From: Paenibacillus silvestris
GTDB lineage: Bacteria > Bacillota > Bacilli > Paenibacillales > NBRC-103111
Direction: 5' to 3'
Length of the DNA: 64,000 nt
Assembly: GCF_009882985.1 (NCBI RefSeq)
Contig: NZ_WTUZ01000015.1
Location: 201,117 to 265,116, forward strand
Of this stretch, positions 1 to 8,743 are shown piece by piece. Below the pieces are notes generated by a model that searched no databases, was not told where the DNA came from, and saw only the letters and a list, made by a program, of their open reading frames with translations. The translations under genes and the position numbers were made by a program. How positions within the stretch are numbered: the first letter of the stretch is position 1; each line of letters begins with the position of its first letter.

Positions 1-81
1 TGCCGAGCAAAAGCGTTAAAGTGATGAGTGGGCAATGGATTCAAGTCAACCAAAAAGGGAATAAAGAGAGGGGTAATTAGA

Positions 82-1131
82 TTGAAAAAGAAAGCACTTG
101 CATCACTCGTATTATCAGCAGCTCTTATGGTCGTAGCCGGTTGTGGTCAAAAGGCAGAAACAACGCCTGCGGCAGGCGGCGCATCAACTGCTCCAGCAGC
201 AACGGCAGCTGCGGCAAAAACGTACAAAATCGCGATTTCGCAAATCGTGGAACATCCTTCTTTGGATGCAACTCGTCAGGGCTTTTTGGCAGCGCTTAAA
301 GACGCTGGAATCGTAGAAGGCACGAACCTGAAGGTTGACTACAACAATGCGCAAGGGGATCAAACGAACAATTTATCCATCGCGCAAAAAATTGCTTCCT
401 CCGACAGTGACCTAGTACTAGGTATTGCAACACCATCCGCTCAAGCCGTCGTACAGCAAGTGAAAAAAGCACCTGTATTGTTCGCAGCAGTAACGGACCC
501 GCTTGCAGCTAAAATCGTAACGAATGTAGATAAACCGGGTGGTACAGTTTCCGGAGCATCAGATACAAACCCAATGGCGGTCGCTCAGTTAATGGATTTC
601 GTTGCGGCTAACATGCCTAAAGTGAAAACGGTCGGCCTTGTTATCAACGAAGGTGAGCCAAACGCGGTTATTATGGCGAAAAATGCAGAGCAAGCATTGG
701 CGAAAAATAACATCAAACTTGTTAAGGCGCCAGTAACGAATACATCTGAAGTGAAACAAGCTGCACAATCCCTTGTTGGACGCGCAGACGCTTTCTTGAT
801 TACACTCGACAACACGGTTGTTAGTGGTGTTGACGGCATCATTCAAATTGCTAATGAAAAGCACATTCCATTCTTCTCCAGTGACCGCGACACCGTGGAA
901 AAAGGAGCTTTTGCAACAGTTGGCTTCAAATACTACGATCATGGCTATCAGGTTGGTCAAATGGCTGTTGATATTTTGAAAAACGGGAAGAAACCAGCAG
1001 ACATGAAAGTAACCGTTCCTGATAAGCTGGATCTGATCTTGAACCTGAAAGCAGCTAAGGCGCAAGGCGTTGAAGTGACGGATGCGATGAAAAATGCTGT
1101 GAAAGACAAAGAGAAAAACATCATTCAGTAA
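82..1131 (+). CDS. TrpX-like ABC transporter substrate-binding lipoprotein
   Basis: This is the extracellular binding protein of an ABC importer in the COG2984/TrpX family; streptococcal relatives take up tryptophan. The TTG start at 82 is preferred over the ATG at 28 because GAGAGGGG lies 8 nt upstream and translation then begins with a lipoprotein signal peptide (KKK, hydrophobic core, lipobox VAGCG). The mature protein begins with an Ala/Thr-rich linker, followed by a two-lobed periplasmic-binding fold with stretches such as KIAISQIVEHPSLD and LVLGIATPSAQ. The permease and ATPase genes follow on the same strand, after a terminator. The ligand is inferred from the family; tryptophan or another small molecule is possible. 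Confidence 0.88.
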   Translation: MKKKALASLVLSAALMVVAGCGQKAETTPAAGGASTAPAATAAAAKTYKIAISQIVEHPSLDATRQGFLAALKDAGIVEGTNLKVDYNNAQGDQTNNLSIAQKIASSDSDLVLGIATPSAQAVVQQVKKAPVLFAAVTDPLAAKIVTNVDKPGGTVSGASDTNPMAVAQLMDFVAANMPKVKTVGLVINEGEPNAVIMAKNAEQALAKNNIKLVKAPVTNTSEVKQAAQSLVGRADAFLITLDNTVVSGVDGIIQIANEKHIPFFSSDRDTVEKGAFATVGFKYYDHGYQVGQMAVDILKNGKKPADMKVTVPDKLDLILNLKAAKAQGVEVTDAMKNAVKDKEKNIIQ

Positions 1132-1147
1132 GGTTTGGGGATACAAA

Positions 1148-1183
1148 AGGGGTGGACGTCACTTTCGTTCACCTCTTTTTTTC
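1148..1183 (+). terminator. Hairpin terminator between binding protein and permease genes
   Basis: A 9-bp stem (AGGGGTGGA pairing with TTCACCTCT, G-T pairs allowed) is followed by a T tract at 1176-1182. It lies inside the apparent operon, 17 nt after the binding-protein stop. Partial termination here would give more binding protein than membrane components, a common ABC-importer arrangement. Confidence 0.75.
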
Positions 1184-1241
1184 TCCCGTCTGACCTGAGG
1201 GATGGGGATTGTTTATTTTTAAACTAGGAGGTTGTTACAAC

Positions 1242-2156
1242 ATGATGGATTCCATGAACGGTGCTGTCGAGCTAGGGCTTCTCTATGCCCTGATGGCACT
1301 TGGTGTCTATATCACTTTTCGGATACTCGATTTCCCTGACTTGACGGTGGACGGGAGTTTTACGACTGGCGGTGCAATTGCGGCTATTATGATTTCGCAT
1401 GGGTACTCCCCAGTGCTCGCTTGTTTGGCTGCTTTTGCAGGAGGACTAGCTGCTGGGGCTTGTACGGGATTGCTCCATACGAAGGGGAAAATTAACGGGC
1501 TTTTGTCGGGGATCTTGATGATGATTGCCTTGTATTCGATTAATATGCGCATTATGGGAAGGCCGAACATTTCGCTGCTTGGTGCGGATACCATGTTCAC
1601 GTCTATATCTCCGATTGCGGTAGGATTTATTGTTGTGATCTTGTTTAAACTGCTGCTGGACGGGTTTCTGCATACGGATCTGGGGCTGTCGCTGCGTGCA
1701 ACGGGCGATAATGCCCGCATGATTCGCAGCTTTGGATCCAATACAGACAATACGACTATTCTAGGTGTCAGTTTATCAAATGGATTAGTAGCACTTTCCG
1801 GTGCGATGATTGCTCAGCAATCCGGGTTCGCCGATATTTCTATGGGAATCGGGATGATCGTTATTGGTTTAGCTTCCGTTATTATCGGAGAAGCGATCTT
1901 CGGCTCCCAGAGCGTATTCCGGGCGACACTTGCGGCTGTTCTTGGCTCCATTGTGTACCGGATTGTTGTCGCTTTGGCGCTGCGTGTTGAGTGGCTCAAT
2001 GCTTCTGACTTGAAATTGATCACAGCAATTATCGTTATCATCGCGCTTGTGCTGCCATCTGTGCAGCGGTCTATCCGGCAAAAGGCAACGGCCAAACGCC
2101 GCTCTGCTGAGCTTATCGCCCGCGCCGTGCAAATGAATAAGGGGGGTGGCCGCTGA
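1242..2156 (+). CDS. TrpY-like ABC transporter permease
   Basis: An integral membrane permease of the COG4120/TrpY family (branched-chain-like fold), about 304 residues with 8-9 hydrophobic segments. The ATG at 1242 has AGGAGG at 1226-1231, a 10-nt spacing, so it is preferred to the upstream TTG at 1209. The signature region LDFPDLTVDGSFTTGGA near the N terminus is typical of this family. Its stop codon overlaps the ATPase start (TGATG at 2154-2158), so the two are translationally coupled. Confidence 0.88.
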   Translation: MMDSMNGAVELGLLYALMALGVYITFRILDFPDLTVDGSFTTGGAIAAIMISHGYSPVLACLAAFAGGLAAGACTGLLHTKGKINGLLSGILMMIALYSINMRIMGRPNISLLGADTMFTSISPIAVGFIVVILFKLLLDGFLHTDLGLSLRATGDNARMIRSFGSNTDNTTILGVSLSNGLVALSGAMIAQQSGFADISMGIGMIVIGLASVIIGEAIFGSQSVFRATLAAVLGSIVYRIVVALALRVEWLNASDLKLITAIIVIIALVLPSVQRSIRQKATAKRRSAELIARAVQMNKGGGR

Positions 2157-2950
2157 TGCTTCAGCTCTCGAATGTTTCCAAGCTATTTAACCCGGGTTCA
2201 GCCGATGAGAAAATTGCGCTGATCGGCATTAACTTAACGCTGAAGCCCGGCGACTTCGTCACGGTCATCGGCAGTAACGGCGCCGGCAAATCGACGCTGA
2301 TGAACATCATCTCCGGCGTCATGACGCCAGATGCCGGCGAAGTAGCTATCAGTGGTGAGACGATCCACCACCTGCCTGAATACGATCGCAGCCGCTGGAT
2401 CGGCCGCGTCTTTCAAGATCCCATGGCGGGGACGGCTCCTCGAATGACGATCGAGGAGAATCTCGCCATGGCGTACACCCGCGGCAAGAAGCGCGGGCTA
2501 AGCTTCGGCACCAACGCGCGTAGACGCGCGCTGTTCCTGGAACAGCTGCAGCGCCTGGGCATCGGCCTGGAGGACCGTCTGCGCGCGAAGGTGGGCCTGC
2601 TCTCCGGAGGAGAGCGCCAAGCCCTCAGCTTGCTGATGGCGACCTTCACCCAGCCGCAGATTCTGCTGCTGGATGAGCATACCGCCGCGCTCGATCCCGC
2701 GCGGGCGGAGCTGATCACACGATTGACCGAGGAAATCGTGCGCGAAATGAAGCTGACCACACTCATGGTCACGCATAACATGGAACAGGCGATTCGTCTA
2801 GGCAACCGCCTGATCATGATGGATAAGGGCCGCATCATCCTCGATGTAAGCGAGGAGCGGAAGAAGGACCTCACCGTGGAGCAGCTGCTTGGTGAGTTCG
2901 AGAACATCAGTGGCAGCAAGCTGTCGGATGACCGCGTGGTACTGGGTTAA
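2156..2950 (+). CDS. TrpZ-like ABC transporter ATP-binding protein
   Basis: The cytoplasmic ATPase of the importer, 264 residues, COG1101 type. It shows Walker A GSNGAGKST (about residues 39-47), signature LSGGERQALSLL, Walker B LLLDEHTAALD and switch His in VTHN. It overlaps the permease stop by one base. From about 2230 the codons become markedly richer in G+C than in the first two genes of the operon. A strong terminator follows at 2958. Confidence 0.9.
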   Translation: MLQLSNVSKLFNPGSADEKIALIGINLTLKPGDFVTVIGSNGAGKSTLMNIISGVMTPDAGEVAISGETIHHLPEYDRSRWIGRVFQDPMAGTAPRMTIEENLAMAYTRGKKRGLSFGTNARRRALFLEQLQRLGIGLEDRLRAKVGLLSGGERQALSLLMATFTQPQILLLDEHTAALDPARAELITRLTEEIVREMKLTTLMVTHNMEQAIRLGNRLIMMDKGRIILDVSEERKKDLTVEQLLGEFENISGSKLSDDRVVLG

Positions 2951-2957
2951 TAAACAG

Positions 2958-2999
2958 CCTTCCGTGCAAGGAGTTATTCCTTGACGGAAGGTTTTTTTT
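2958..2999 (+). terminator. Rho-independent terminator of the ABC importer operon
   Basis: CCTTCCGT...ACGGAAGG with an inner CAAGGA/TTCCTTG stem, followed by eight T residues (2992-2999). Confidence 0.92.
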
Positions 3000-3030
3000 A
3001 TATGGGGGTAGAGCGGCTGAGTGCTGTTTT

Positions 3031-3202
3031 ACCGATGTGGTAAGAGTGCTAATTGGGGAGAATGGTGGGAGAAGAGGAAGTTAAACAAGTTAGAGTGAAT
3101 CGGTGCAGTTGCACCGATGTGGTAAGAGTGCTAATTGGGGAGAATGGTGGGAGAAGAGGAAGTTAAACAAGTTAGAGTGAATCGGTGCAGTTGCACCGAT
3201 GT
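3031..3202. repeat. Perfect 82-bp tandem duplication with palindromic junction
   Basis: Two identical 82-bp copies (3031-3112 and 3113-3194) are followed by the first 8 bases of a third. Each copy ends in a perfect palindrome, ATCGGTGCAGTTGCACCGAT (3099-3118 and 3181-3200, 9-bp arms). The absence of any difference between copies suggests a recent duplication. There is no credible ORF in the unit. Confidence 0.95.
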
Positions 3203-3256
3203 AGATTAGCTACTCCAAGTGAAAATGATCTAGCAAGAGCGCTTTCCATTCCTTGA

Positions 3257-3437
3257 TTGCACTTTGTACAATCAAATACGCCTAATAATGCTGTGGCAAC
3301 AAGCTATGTTGCATTTAATACAACCATTGGCTTCTTAAAAAAGCCTATACGGTCCATTTTGGTTAAATTGTTGTACTTTGTACAATGAAGGCTGGCTCCA
3401 GCTCATAAAAGTCATCCAATCGTTGTATAAAGTACAA
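3257..3437. repeat. Four-box palindrome island A (TTGYAC-N3-GTRCAA)
   Basis: Four imperfect 15-bp palindromes with cores at 3257-3271, 3309-3323, 3371-3385 and 3423-3437. Centre-to-centre distances are 52, 62 and 52 bp. The consensus is TTG(C/T)A(C/T), three A/T bases, then (G/A)TACAA. The island lies between the importer terminator and the exporter terminator, so it is probably outside both transcripts. Confidence 0.85.
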
Positions 3438-3450
3438 CGTAGCCTGACTT

Positions 3451-3625
3451 AACCCGCCTCCGAGAGCCGAGCAAGCCTAAAAAGCCGTCTCAGCGTCGGG
3501 AGCGAGTCAGATGGTAGCTGAGAAGTCCGAAAAGGCTGTCTCGCAACGAAATCGGACGCTTCAACCCGCACTCGAGAGCCGAGTAAGCCTAAAAAGCCGT
3601 CTCAGCGCCGGAAGCGAGCCAGATG
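3451..3625. repeat. Two 63-bp direct repeats 112 bp apart
   Basis: Positions 3451-3513 and 3563-3625 are near-identical, starting AACCCGC and sharing GCCTAAAAAGCCGTCTCAGC. A third related word (GGCTGTCTCGC) lies between them at 3534. The GC(C/T)GTCTC words start at 3484, 3535 and 3596, that is 51 and 61 bp apart. No ORF is supported here. Confidence 0.8.
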
Positions 3626-3637
3626 CAGATAAAAAGA

Positions 3638-3688
3638 AAAATCCCTACCCCACTGTTAAATACACAGTAAGAGGGTAAGGATTTTTTT
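3638..3688 (-). terminator. Terminator of the DHA2 exporter gene
   Basis: AAAATCCCTACCC pairs with GGGTAAGGATTTTTTT around an inner CACTGT/ACAGT stem. Both flanks are T-rich in the exiting strand, so it may act in both directions; it lies directly after the minus-strand stop at 3691. Confidence 0.8.
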
Positions 3689-3690
3689 AA

Positions 3691-5169
3691 TCATTTAGCT
3701 GCTTCAGGCTTGATTACCGCAGCAATTGCAGCCGGAGATTCTTTCTCGATCGGGCGTTTGCCGACGAACAAGCTGAGCGGCAATGCAACTAGCACGATGA
3801 ACGTAGCGAGTAGATAAACATCGTTCACGCTCATGGTAAAGGACTGCATGCCGATAACGGCCTTATCCGTAATTCCGCTAGCAGCGAGGTCCTGGGAATG
3901 GGTCGCCGTTTGGGAGGCAAGAACGGATGTGAAAAGGGCGATAGCGAAAGAACCAAAAACGTTACGCACCCAGTTGCTCATGGATGTTGCATGACCGGAC
4001 AGCGTACGTGGAATTTGCTCCATACCGGCGTTGCTTGCAGGCATTGTCGCAAAAGCGATCCCGACGTTACGGACGATCATCCAGAATACGATGTAGCCGC
4101 GGGAAACGTCGACACTCAACCAGCTAAGTGTTAATGTGCCTATGGCAATCAAGGAAATTCCGGCAAACAGCAGAATGCGCGGACCCAGAATGCTGTATAG
4201 TTTACCTACAAGTGGCATACAGAGCGCCATAGCTAGGGAGGCTGGCAGCAAGATTAAGCCAGTATCAAGTGGCGTTACATGCTGAATATTTTGAAGAAAA
4301 ATAGGTGTCAGGAAAGTGCCCGAGTATAAGCTGATGGTAACAATACTAGCAATAATAAGCGTCAAAGAGTAACGCGCATTAGCCAAAATCCGAACATTCA
4401 GCAAAGGAGAATCTGCTCTCAGCTCCCTCCAAATGAAGAGACCAAGCATAAGGATACCTCCTGCGAACAAACCGATGACACGGCCCGATCCCCAACCCCA
4501 AGCATGACCTTGAGAGAAGGCAACGAGCAAAGAGAGACTTCCAAGGACGACCGTAATTAAACCGATCGCATCGAACCTTTTTGGTACAGAAAGACGGTAG
4601 AATGGAATTAGCTTGAGAACGAGAAAAATAGCAATAAGTCCAACGGGAACATTAAGCAGGAATAACCAGTGCCAGCTCCAGTTCTGCAGAAGCCAGCCGC
4701 TCAAAGTCGGCCCGATCGCAGGAGCCATCATAGCAGATAGGGACCATAGGGAAATCGCAATAGGCTGTTTGTCACGAGGAATAACCTGATATACGATAGT
4801 CATCGTAGCTGGCATAATGAGCCCGCTGAATGCCCCTTGGATAATACGGAAAGCAATAAGGGAAGAAGCATCCCATGCAATTGCACATAATAATGAAAAG
4901 ACTGTAAAGCCTACTAGAGACAAAGCGTATAGACGCTTATAGCTGAATCGCTCACCTAAGTAACCAGTAATAGGGGCAATCGTACCGCTTGCGAGCATAA
5001 ATCCTGTGATCGTCCATTGGATTTTGCTCAAATCAGCGTGAAAATGATCACTTAAAATGGGTATTGCAATATTAATTGTACTCATACTCAAGATCGAAAC
5101 GAAAGATCCAAAGAAGATTGCAATCATAATCGGCCAGAAACGGACTTGCTGTAAATCATCCTTACTCAC
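3691..5169 (-). CDS. DHA2-family (EmrB/QacA-like) drug:H+ antiporter
   Basis: A 14-TM major facilitator exporter of 492 residues. Family landmarks are SMSTINIAIPILS in TM1, QWTITGFMLASGTIAPITGYL in TM2, and the motif-C-like region APAIGPTLSGWLL. The GTG at 5169 is preferred because GGAGG lies 6 nt upstream on the minus strand. An in-frame ATG at 5268 would start upstream of the mapped promoter (TTGACA-17-TATGAT), so it is rejected. The gene is divergent from a PadR regulator and a PadR-type box covers its -35. Expected role: efflux of amphipathic drugs, induced when PadR binds a substrate. Confidence 0.88.
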   Translation of the reverse strand: MSKDDLQQVRFWPIMIAIFFGSFVSILSMSTINIAIPILSDHFHADLSKIQWTITGFMLASGTIAPITGYLGERFSYKRLYALSLVGFTVFSLLCAIAWDASSLIAFRIIQGAFSGLIMPATMTIVYQVIPRDKQPIAISLWSLSAMMAPAIGPTLSGWLLQNWSWHWLFLLNVPVGLIAIFLVLKLIPFYRLSVPKRFDAIGLITVVLGSLSLLVAFSQGHAWGWGSGRVIGLFAGGILMLGLFIWRELRADSPLLNVRILANARYSLTLIIASIVTISLYSGTFLTPIFLQNIQHVTPLDTGLILLPASLAMALCMPLVGKLYSILGPRILLFAGISLIAIGTLTLSWLSVDVSRGYIVFWMIVRNVGIAFATMPASNAGMEQIPRTLSGHATSMSNWVRNVFGSFAIALFTSVLASQTATHSQDLAASGITDKAVIGMQSFTMSVNDVYLLATFIVLVALPLSLFVGKRPIEKESPAAIAAVIKPEAAK

Positions 5170-5230
5170 TTGATACCTCCACTCTCCATTGATCTTACTC
5201 GCCGGATTCTCTATAATTTGAATGAAAATC

Positions 5231-5268
5231 ATCATACTACCAAAGTACATATATGTCAATTGTGACAT
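5231..5268 (-). promoter_or_regulatory. Exporter promoter overlapped by PadR-type operator
   Basis: On the minus strand TTGACA (5254-5259) and TATGAT (5231-5236) are separated by 17 bp. The palindrome ATGTCA-ATTG-TGACAT at 5253-5268 matches the PadR family's ATGT-N8-ACAT site and covers the -35. A second overlapping ACATATATGT palindrome lies at 5247-5256. Confidence 0.85.
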
Positions 5269-5283
5269 AACGAGGAGTTTCTA

Positions 5284-5823
5284 ATGAATACCCTTTCTTA
5301 TGGCTTGCTCAGCCTACTATCTAAAGATTCCCGAACGGGCTATGAGCTTATGCAGCACATTCAGCCTTTTTGGCCAGCAAAGCACAGTCAAATATACCCA
5401 CTCCTAGCTCTGTTAGAGCAGAAGGGGTACGTTGAATTTGTGCATGTATTACAATCGGATAAACCGGACAAAAAGGTATATTCGTTAACAGAAATTGGAT
5501 TAAAAGCGCTTCAGGAGTGGATTGGGCTGCCTACAGACCCGCCGGTAACTCGTGATGAGTTTGCGCTAAAAGTATACTGCATTGGCCTCGTAAACAAAGC
5601 TGAGGCAATGAGAATGCTGCTTGAGCGCGAGAGTTACTATATAGGAAAGAAAGAACGATATATGGAGAGTTATGAGAGGGTCAAAGGACAAAGTGAGAAA
5701 CCGCTCGAGGAATTGGAGATCCATGACCCCATGTTCGGCAACTATGTCCTTGTTAGGAAAGCTGTGCTCAAAGTAGATGCAGACCTGCTCTGGTGCGAGT
5801 GGATGAAATCGAAGCTGAAATAG
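5284..5823 (+). CDS. PadR-family transcriptional regulator
   Basis: A 179-residue repressor with an N-terminal winged helix (LLSKDSRTGYELMQHIQPFW..., IYPLLALLEQKGYVEF) and a C-terminal helical dimerisation domain (Vir_act_alpha_C type). The ATG at 5284 has CGAGGAG 7 nt upstream. It is transcribed away from the DHA2 exporter across a gap holding a PadR-type operator, so repression of the exporter and possibly of itself is the simple reading. The inducer is unknown. Confidence 0.9.
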   Translation: MNTLSYGLLSLLSKDSRTGYELMQHIQPFWPAKHSQIYPLLALLEQKGYVEFVHVLQSDKPDKKVYSLTEIGLKALQEWIGLPTDPPVTRDEFALKVYCIGLVNKAEAMRMLLERESYYIGKKERYMESYERVKGQSEKPLEELEIHDPMFGNYVLVRKAVLKVDADLLWCEWMKSKLK

Positions 5824-5843
5824 GTCGATTCATGGCCTGACAT

Positions 5844-6329
5844 TCAGCAGCCAAGCTCTTGAATAACAGTTTGAATCTTCTGAAGGCGAATATACTCCGA
5901 TTTCTCCAGCTGGGGACGGAAATAGGCATACAAGTAAGCCGCGTCATGGAAGTCCAGGCCGGGGTAGCATACAACCTCCTGAACAACCTGTGGGTTATCC
6001 ATGATGACCTGCCATTCTCCTGTTCGCTCCTCGGGTGAGATGGCCGTTAGGACATGTTTCTTCGTGGCTAAGGTAGCTTCAAGCTCGGCCCAAATGCGTT
6101 CCCAAGACGGGCTGAATTGAACCGGCTCAGGAAATAGGCGGCCAGCTTTTGCTAAGGCCTCCTCTAGGCTAGGGATGTCCGCATCTGCGGCTGCTTTGAT
6201 TGCCTCCGTTAAGCCGTCCAGCAGGCGGCGAAAGCCAGCATACCCCTCAGAGATTACCTCTTGCTGATAAGCTGTTTCAGCTTCGGCACTTCTTAGCATG
6301 GAAAACTCGGTATACGTGTTTGTTATCAT
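5844..6329 (-). CDS. Hypothetical protein, 161 residues
   Basis: I do not recognise the family. The ATG at 6329 (MITNTYTEF) with a GGGG stretch 10 nt upstream is favoured over the longer frame to 6419, whose extra residues look non-coding. The product is soluble, acidic and mostly helical, without signal peptide or TM segment. It converges with padR, with only 20 bp between stop codons. Codon use is ordinary for the window. Confidence 0.65.
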   Translation of the reverse strand: MITNTYTEFSMLRSAEAETAYQQEVISEGYAGFRRLLDGLTEAIKAAADADIPSLEEALAKAGRLFPEPVQFSPSWERIWAELEATLATKKHVLTAISPEERTGEWQVIMDNPQVVQEVVCYPGLDFHDAAYLYAYFRPQLEKSEYIRLQKIQTVIQELGC

Positions 6330-6501
6330 ACGGTGAGATCCCCCTAGACAGTTACTTTCTCCAAAATGTATCACAAATTTTTTGCCAAAAAAAGCCCTTA
6401 CAGTGGAATAAGCCTTCATTGGTTTAAATTCAGTTTATAAAAGTGCCATATGCTAAAAGGAGAACAAAATTAGACCAACATGAAGCGAGGCTGGTTATAC
6501 A

Positions 6502-7179
6502 ATGGCTCCAATTCTGATCGTAGATGATGATCCTTATATTCGTGAGCTGGTCCGCGTCTTTATGCTGAACGAAGGTTTCGATGTAGTTGAAGCTTCGGAT
6601 GGCGAGGAAGCGCTCAAGCTTTTAGAAACCGTCCAAGTCGATATGGTGATTATGGATATCATGATGCCGAACATGGATGGATGGGAGCTCTGCAAGGAAC
6701 TGCGGGAGCACTATGATATCCCGCTGCTCATGCTCACAGCCAAAGGGGAGACCTCGCAGAAGGTCAAAGGCTTTGAGCTGGGGACAGATGACTACCTTGT
6801 TAAGCCCTTCGAGCCTGTGGAGCTTGCGATGCGGGTTAAAGCGCTGTTGAAGCGTTATAAAATTGCTGCGTCCCAAACGGTTCAGGTTGGCGACCTTAGC
6901 ATGAACAAAAAAACCTATGAGGTAACTGTCGGCTCAGAGAGTTTGACACTGCCGCTCAAGGAATTTGAGCTGCTGTATAAGTTGGCGAGTTACCCGGGAA
7001 AAACGTTCTCGCGCGACCAGCTGATTGAGCAGATCTGGGGCTTTGATTATGAAGGCAACGAGCGAACCATTGATGTTCATATCAATCGGCTCCGCGAACG
7101 GTTTCCAGAGGAGCGGCACGCTTTCCGCATTGCGACGATTCGGGGGTTAGGCTACCGGATGGAGGTCCTGCCTTCATGA
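6502..7179 (+). CDS. OmpR/PhoB-family response regulator
   Basis: 225 residues. The receiver domain has an acidic pocket (VDDD), phospho-acceptor Asp52 in VIMDIMMP, and K in LVKPF; a C-terminal winged helix (ELLYKLASYPGKTFSRDQL...IRGLGYRME) follows. The GAGG ribosome site is weak and 12 nt away. It overlaps its histidine kinase by 4 bp (ATGA at 7176), so the pair is co-translated. The signal sensed is unknown. Confidence 0.93.
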   Translation: MAPILIVDDDPYIRELVRVFMLNEGFDVVEASDGEEALKLLETVQVDMVIMDIMMPNMDGWELCKELREHYDIPLLMLTAKGETSQKVKGFELGTDDYLVKPFEPVELAMRVKALLKRYKIAASQTVQVGDLSMNKKTYEVTVGSESLTLPLKEFELLYKLASYPGKTFSRDQLIEQIWGFDYEGNERTIDVHINRLRERFPEERHAFRIATIRGLGYRMEVLPS

Positions 7180-8255
7180 AAAGGAAAGCGCGTAGGAAGG
7201 ATCACAGAAGTCGCGGCCAGCGTATACGCGGCACTTTGTTCGCTGTAGGTTTTTTCCTGCTTATCATTCTGTACTGGTTGGCTGCCTTTTATGGGACAGA
7301 GTGGCTTTACACCTATATCGATAAGCGCCCAAGCGAAGTGATCGTTCAACTTATTAACTGTATCAGTGGCATGTTTCTTTGGGGCGTCACCATGACTTTC
7401 TTGGGCAGGTTCTTCCGCAGTGAGCAGATGAAATTCTTCAAGACCATGATCGCAGCCATCCAGAGCATGTCCAGAGGGGATTTCAACGTGTCCGTTGACA
7501 ATAATCCGCACAATGGCCCTTTTGTAGAGCTGGTTGATTCCATCAACAACATGGCGGTGGAGCTGGGTCAATTGGAGAAAATGAGGCAGGAATTCATTTC
7601 GAACGTGTCTCATGAAATTCAATCTCCGCTGACTTCTATCAGCGGATTTTCACGAGCGCTCCAGAACGAGACCATCACGCTAGAAGAGCGCAAGCATTAT
7701 TTGGAAATTATCGAGGCTGAAAGCACGCGTCTATCCAAGCTAAGTGACAACTTGCTCAAATTATCGTCACTAGAGTCACAGCATCACCCTTTTGAACCGA
7801 AAAGTTACCGGCTAGATAAGCAAATACGCAATCATATTCTTGCTTGTGAACCGCAATGGATAGAGAAAAACATCGAAATGGACATTGAACTAGAACCAGT
7901 TACGCTATCGGGCGATGAAGATCTGCTGAGCCAGGTGTGGACGAATTTAATTCATAATGCTGTCAAATTCACGCCTGTTGGCGGCACAATAGGTGTCCAT
8001 GTTGAGAGTACTCGAAAAGAAGCGATCATTCGAATATCTAATAATGGCGCTAATATTTCGGAGGAAGATTTGCCGCATATATTTGAACGTTTCTACAAAG
8101 CGGATAAATCGCGAAATCGAGCTTATGGCGGCAACGGACTGGGACTATCGATTGTGAAAAAAATCATTGATATGCATGCAGGTACAGTATCTGTAGAGAG
8201 TAAACCGGGGAAGAAGACGACTTTTATCGTTCGGCTGTCGTTGCTGGATTCTTAA
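7176..8255 (+). CDS. Sensor histidine kinase, partner of the 6502 regulator
   Basis: 359 residues. The order is two TM segments (about 20-40 and 55-80) with a very short external loop, a linker, the HisKA box SNVSHEIQSPL with phospho-acceptor His146, and HATPase with N box NLIHNAVKF, ISNNGANIS in the G1 position, F box IFERFYK and G2 box GGNGLGLSI. The H box reads HEIQSPL rather than HELRTPL, and the G1 box has SNNG in place of the usual DNG. The short extracytoplasmic part suggests intramembrane sensing. Confidence 0.92.
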   Translation: MKRKARRKDHRSRGQRIRGTLFAVGFFLLIILYWLAAFYGTEWLYTYIDKRPSEVIVQLINCISGMFLWGVTMTFLGRFFRSEQMKFFKTMIAAIQSMSRGDFNVSVDNNPHNGPFVELVDSINNMAVELGQLEKMRQEFISNVSHEIQSPLTSISGFSRALQNETITLEERKHYLEIIEAESTRLSKLSDNLLKLSSLESQHHPFEPKSYRLDKQIRNHILACEPQWIEKNIEMDIELEPVTLSGDEDLLSQVWTNLIHNAVKFTPVGGTIGVHVESTRKEAIIRISNNGANISEEDLPHIFERFYKADKSRNRAYGGNGLGLSIVKKIIDMHAGTVSVESKPGKKTTFIVRLSLLDS

Positions 8256-8266
8256 GAAACACAAAT

Positions 8267-8303
8267 AGAGACCTCCGCTTATCAGTGATAACCGGAGGTC
8301 TCT
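8267..8303. terminator. Long hairpin after the two-component operon
   Basis: AGAGACCTCCG pairs perfectly with CGGAGGTCTCT around an inner TTATCA/TGATAA pair. The following T tract is poor (AAGTTTC), so it may act as a convergent barrier or mRNA 3' stabiliser as well as a terminator. Confidence 0.65.
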
Positions 8304-8321
8304 AAGTTTCATACATGGTAT

Positions 8322-8525
8322 TCAATTGTTCCTACACACACTCCAATCAAACCAACTTCCGTTGAAATTACGACTTAACGCTGTTACGGATCCTTTCCTC
8401 GAATAAACGCTGTTCACATTTACCGCCTCTAAAGTCCCCACATGCCCGATGAACGTAACCCGTTCCCGCACCTTTTCTTCCGTCGTTAGAAGGAAAAGTG
8501 GGCATGTTTCGCTAACCTTGTCCAT
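8322..8525 (-). CDS. Small hypothetical protein, 67 residues
   Basis: Not recognised. Support is positional: ATG at 8525 has AAGGGG 8 nt upstream, and a promoter TTTACA-17-TATAGT lies on the same strand at 8617-8645. The protein has no TM segment; its middle reads TFIGHVGTLEAVNVNSVYS. It converges on the two-component operon, with the long hairpin between. It could also be a short leader or a non-coding RNA with a chance frame. Confidence 0.5.
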   Translation of the reverse strand: MDKVSETCPLFLLTTEEKVRERVTFIGHVGTLEAVNVNSVYSRKGSVTALSRNFNGSWFDWSVCRNN

Positions 8526-8616
8526 TGGACTATCCCCTTCCTAAGTGGAGAATATCCTGGCTACTCTCTGGGGTCCTTACCAGCTGTAAGGCTTGTCCTT
8601 CAAGTGGCCTAAACCA

Positions 8617-8645
8617 ACTATAACCCATTATTAAAATATTGTAAA
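8617..8645 (-). promoter_or_regulatory. Sigma-A-like promoter of the 67-residue ORF
   Basis: Minus strand TTTACA (8640-8645) and TATAGT (8617-8622) with a 17-bp spacer, about 90 bp upstream of the start at 8525. The rest of the 8526-8743 gap shows nothing else I can call. Confidence 0.6.
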
Positions 8646-8743
8646 TATTCAGAATATTTGCTAAAAAGCGATTATTACTGACCATTTTAGTGTTTTCTCT
8701 GATTTTCTCCGAATTGCGTAGTTTTTGTAAAGGATGCGTAGTT